Assembly (NCBI GenBank): GCA_007116685.1
Contig: SKIC01000223.1
Coordinates: 1 to 17,931, forward strand
Direction: 5' to 3'
DNA: 17,931 nt
Source: Balneolales bacterium
GTDB lineage: Bacteria; Bacteroidota; Rhodothermia; Balneolales; Natronogracilivirgulaceae
In this document: positions 15,698 to 17,931 of the stretch, piece after piece
How positions within the stretch are numbered: position 1 is the stretch's first letter
Layout: each line of letters opens with the position of its first letter
The notes under the pieces: model-generated
Told to the model about the DNA's origin: nothing
What the model saw: only the letters and a program-made list of their open reading frames with translations
Databases searched by the model: none
Program-made: the position numbers and the translations under genes

Positions 15698-17050
15698 TTA
15701 CGGTGTTGGGTATTGAGGATTTTGCTCCAGGTTTTCTGAAACCAGAAGTTCATTTCTTGGAATAGGAAACACTTTTCTGTGATCCGGCATACCAAGCACC
15801 TCATTAATTTTATCGAATCGTACAAGATCGAAGAATCTATGACCTTCAAAATTGAATTCGAGACGTCTTTCCAGCAATAAAGCATCAACGTACTCGTCAA
15901 GGCTATTAAATGGATCTAAATCACCAAGGCCTGCTCGATTACGAATTACGTTCAGGTCAGCAAGTCCTGCATTAGGATCAGGAGTAGCAGTACTATAAAC
16001 GGCCGCTTCTGAACGAATCAAATACATTTCTGCCAATCGTAAAACACGTACGTTGTTTGCATTGTCACTATTCAGATACTTATTGGTTTTGAATCTTACA
16101 CCAAATTGGTCAAAAAGCTCACCTCTGGCATCATCTTCATGAAATGCATCTACCAAATCAGGATCAGCATTATACTCATCTCTAACCCGGGTAAACGTAT
16201 TCAAGCTACTTTGATCTTGATCATTGAATTCTAAATCAAAGATAGATTCAGATACAAAACCAGTCACATCAGGGCCATATAGTTCTTCGATACTGGCAAC
16301 TAGTGACATTGGACCATTTTCAATTACATCATTAGCATATGTAAATGCTTCTGAGTAATTGCGAGCATATAGATGAACTCTGGCGGATAAGGCCAATGTT
16401 GCCCAATAATTCATTTTGCCTCTGTCAGCAAAGCCTGCAAGTAAGGTTTCTGCAACTCCAAGATCATCTAAAATCTGCTGGTAAGTTGCTTCAACACTAC
16501 TTCTGGCTAAATCCGGAATTTGATTGAAATCATTATCTGGAACTGGCTCAAGCAAAAGAGGAATGCCATAGGGCGAACTTGTGTCGAAATGTTCACCAAA
16601 TACTCTCAACAAATCGAAGTATGCTAATGCTCTAATTGCATGTGCCTCACCCAGAACTCTGTCTCTGGTTGCAAAAGCATCATCATCGATGTTAGGAACT
16701 TCCGTGATTAACAAATTGGAAATATTTATAACTCTATAAATATTTACCCAAGCTGTTGATATCCACAAATTGGTGTATGGAACTGATCTTTGATCCAATT
16801 CGAGTTGGGAATCAAAGAAGCCCTGGAATATGGTATTATCTGCAATTAAGCCGGGATTCAACACATATTCTACACCGTAGTAAGATCCTACCTGCATTCG
16901 GGAATAAGCCCCGAGTAATACCGCTTCAGCAGCGGCTCCATTCGAAAGTACCGTTTCGGCATCTAGAGATGTCTGTGGCTCAGGGTCAAGAACATCGCAG
17001 GAAGCGAAAACGAATACCAATAAGATGAGAGAGATATATATTCTTTTCAT
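15698..17050 (-). CDS. SusD/RagB family nutrient-binding outer membrane lipoprotein
   Basis: A 450-residue lipoprotein (lipobox FASC, Cys18), the surface lid of the second uptake complex. Family hallmarks: the mature start CDVLDPEPQTSLD; GEAHAIRALAYFDLLRVFG (about residues 132-150), the classic SusD helix; LAEMYLIRSEAAVY near 340-353; and the C-terminal ERRLEFNFEGHRFFDLVRF (394-412) with FPIPRNEL and a final EQNPQY. It is 77 residues shorter than the other SusD in this window and differs in the central part, so the two pairs probably bind different substrates. It starts 12 bases after the SusC stop and is followed by a hairpin terminator. Confidence 0.95.
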   Translation of the reverse strand: MKRIYISLILLVFVFASCDVLDPEPQTSLDAETVLSNGAAAEAVLLGAYSRMQVGSYYGVEYVLNPGLIADNTIFQGFFDSQLELDQRSVPYTNLWISTAWVNIYRVINISNLLITEVPNIDDDAFATRDRVLGEAHAIRALAYFDLLRVFGEHFDTSSPYGIPLLLEPVPDNDFNQIPDLARSSVEATYQQILDDLGVAETLLAGFADRGKMNYWATLALSARVHLYARNYSEAFTYANDVIENGPMSLVASIEELYGPDVTGFVSESIFDLEFNDQDQSSLNTFTRVRDEYNADPDLVDAFHEDDARGELFDQFGVRFKTNKYLNSDNANNVRVLRLAEMYLIRSEAAVYSTATPDPNAGLADLNVIRNRAGLGDLDPFNSLDEYVDALLLERRLEFNFEGHRFFDLVRFDKINEVLGMPDHRKVFPIPRNELLVSENLEQNPQYPTP

Positions 17051-17062
17051 AGTTCCCTGATT

Positions 17063-17931
17063 TTATAATTGAAGATTGACGCCAACGGAGAATGTACGAA
17101 CCTGCGGCAAGGTACCGAAGTCACGACCTGCTAAAGCACCATCACGTGCATTTTGGTTTACTTCCGGATCAAATCCGGTGTAGTTCGTAAAAGTAAGCAG
17201 GTTCTGCCCTTGTATGTACAATCTTAAAGATTGAACACCAATGCTATTAACAACTGATCTTGGTACTGTGTATCCGAAGTTTAAAGACTTTAATCTGAGA
17301 TAAGAACCATCTTCTAACCATCTGGATGAGTATTCTCTCCAGTTTACGTTAGAAAGAGACGCTCTTGGAATATCCGTCTCATCACCCGGCTGTTGCCATC
17401 TGTTGCTGGCATAGCTGTGGTTATTGCCATCTGGTAGAGGAAATGAATTAGGATTCAAACGGCTGAAGCCTAAGTTTTCGTAAGAAGCACGGCTGTGATT
17501 GAAGATTTTGTTTCCATATACAAACTGGAATAAGAAATCTAAATCAAAACCTCTGTAGGATAATCTGTTTCCAAATCCTCCAAAGAAATCCGGCTGTGCA
17601 TTTCCAACAATTACCCGGTCGGCAGAGTTGATAACACCGTCTTCGTTTTTGTCGAACCAAATAATGTTTCCTGTTTCAGGATCAACACCATCACTTCTAA
17701 TCAGATAGAAGGTTCCGATGGGATGCCCTTCGGCAAGAATGTGGGAATCACTGATTACCTGACGGTCTACTTCAAGACGAGTAACTTCATTACGGATGAA
17801 AGAAATATTGAAAGAAGAACTCCATCTCAGAGGACCGTTTAAGATTACACCACGAGCAGAGAATTCAAATCCGCGATTCTCAACTTCACCGATATTTTCA
17901 GTTACAGATGAAAACCCTGAGATACCAGGTA
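17063..17931 (-). CDS. SusC/RagA family TonB-dependent transporter (partial, C-terminal part)
   Basis: The frame is open from the right edge of the window to a stop at 17063, giving about 288 codons of the C-terminal barrel. It reads in parallel with the barrel of the complete SusC at 6074-9184: TENIGEVENRGFEF against TENVGSVRNEGIEF, WSSSFNISFIRNEV against WSSRFNISFMRNEI, and GNRLSYRGFDLDFLFQF against GNTLSYRGFTLDAFFQF. The end is YLRLKSLNFGYTVP, then LRLYIQGQNLLTFTNY and a terminal VGVNLQL. The last residue is Leu instead of the usual Phe, although the -3 Leu/-1 pattern is still hydrophobic. The apparent TTG-start frame at 17458 is only an internal codon. The signal peptide, plug domain and promoter are outside the window. 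Confidence 0.94.
   Translation of the reverse strand, partial: PGISGFSSVTENIGEVENRGFEFSARGVILNGPLRWSSSFNISFIRNEVTRLEVDRQVISDSHILAEGHPIGTFYLIRSDGVDPETGNIIWFDKNEDGVINSADRVIVGNAQPDFFGGFGNRLSYRGFDLDFLFQFVYGNKIFNHSRASYENLGFSRLNPNSFPLPDGNNHSYASNRWQQPGDETDIPRASLSNVNWREYSSRWLEDGSYLRLKSLNFGYTVPRSVVNSIGVQSLRLYIQGQNLLTFTNYTGFDPEVNQNARDGALAGRDFGTLPQVRTFSVGVNLQL

Noticed and set aside
17063..17458. A separate 131-codon gene starting with TTG
   Set aside because: The same frame stays open to the window edge and reads as SusC barrel throughout; the TTG is an internal Leu codon (GFSRLNPN).

Overview
The window comes from a member of the Bacteroidota/Balneolota group. Evidence for this: two SusC/SusD (RagA/RagB-type) outer-membrane uptake pairs, many lipoproteins with short cysteine lipoboxes, GWxTD-domain proteins, A-rich start-codon contexts without strong Shine-Dalgarno sequences, two candidate promoters of the Bacteroidota type (TTTG / TAnnTTTG), and AT-rich DNA. 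The GWxTD proteins and the style of the SusC N-terminus make me lean towards Balneolota (Balneola/Gracilimonas-like), but that is inference. Every gene I can support lies on the minus strand, so transcription runs from high to low coordinates. I see no rRNA, tRNA, CRISPR array, insertion sequence or integrase.

Layout in transcription order. (1) 17931-15698: the C-terminal part of a SusC porin (cut by the window edge) and its SusD partner, closed by a hairpin terminator at 15643-15676. (2) 15491-13162: a lipoprotein serine hydrolase of the class A beta-lactamase/PBP fold and, two bases later, an enolase-superfamily dipeptide epimerase with the full set of Ala-Glu epimerase residues. (3) 13068-9549: two GWxTD-family envelope proteins whose reading frames overlap by 20 bases. 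(4) 9184-4001: a second uptake operon (SusC, SusD and a small Calx-beta-like lipoprotein), with a long leader containing a 13-bp-arm inverted repeat and ending at a perfect UUCG-loop terminator. (5) 3871-3203: a lone lipoprotein of unknown function with a candidate promoter of its own. (6) 2878-1: pyruvate kinase followed after 8 bases by a TPR lipoprotein that carries the start and late signature motifs I associate with PorW/SprE, accessory proteins of type IX secretion; its C-terminus lies outside the window.

How the parts may work together. SusC/SusD complexes import oligomers across the outer membrane, and the RagAB branch imports peptides. No glycoside hydrolase or sugar-sensing regulator is visible, while a peptidoglycan-type serine hydrolase and a dipeptide epimerase stand next to one pair. 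That makes peptide or muropeptide scavenging a reasonable, unproven reading. The least-explained unit is the coupled GWxTD pair, which I consider the best candidate for an undescribed envelope system here.
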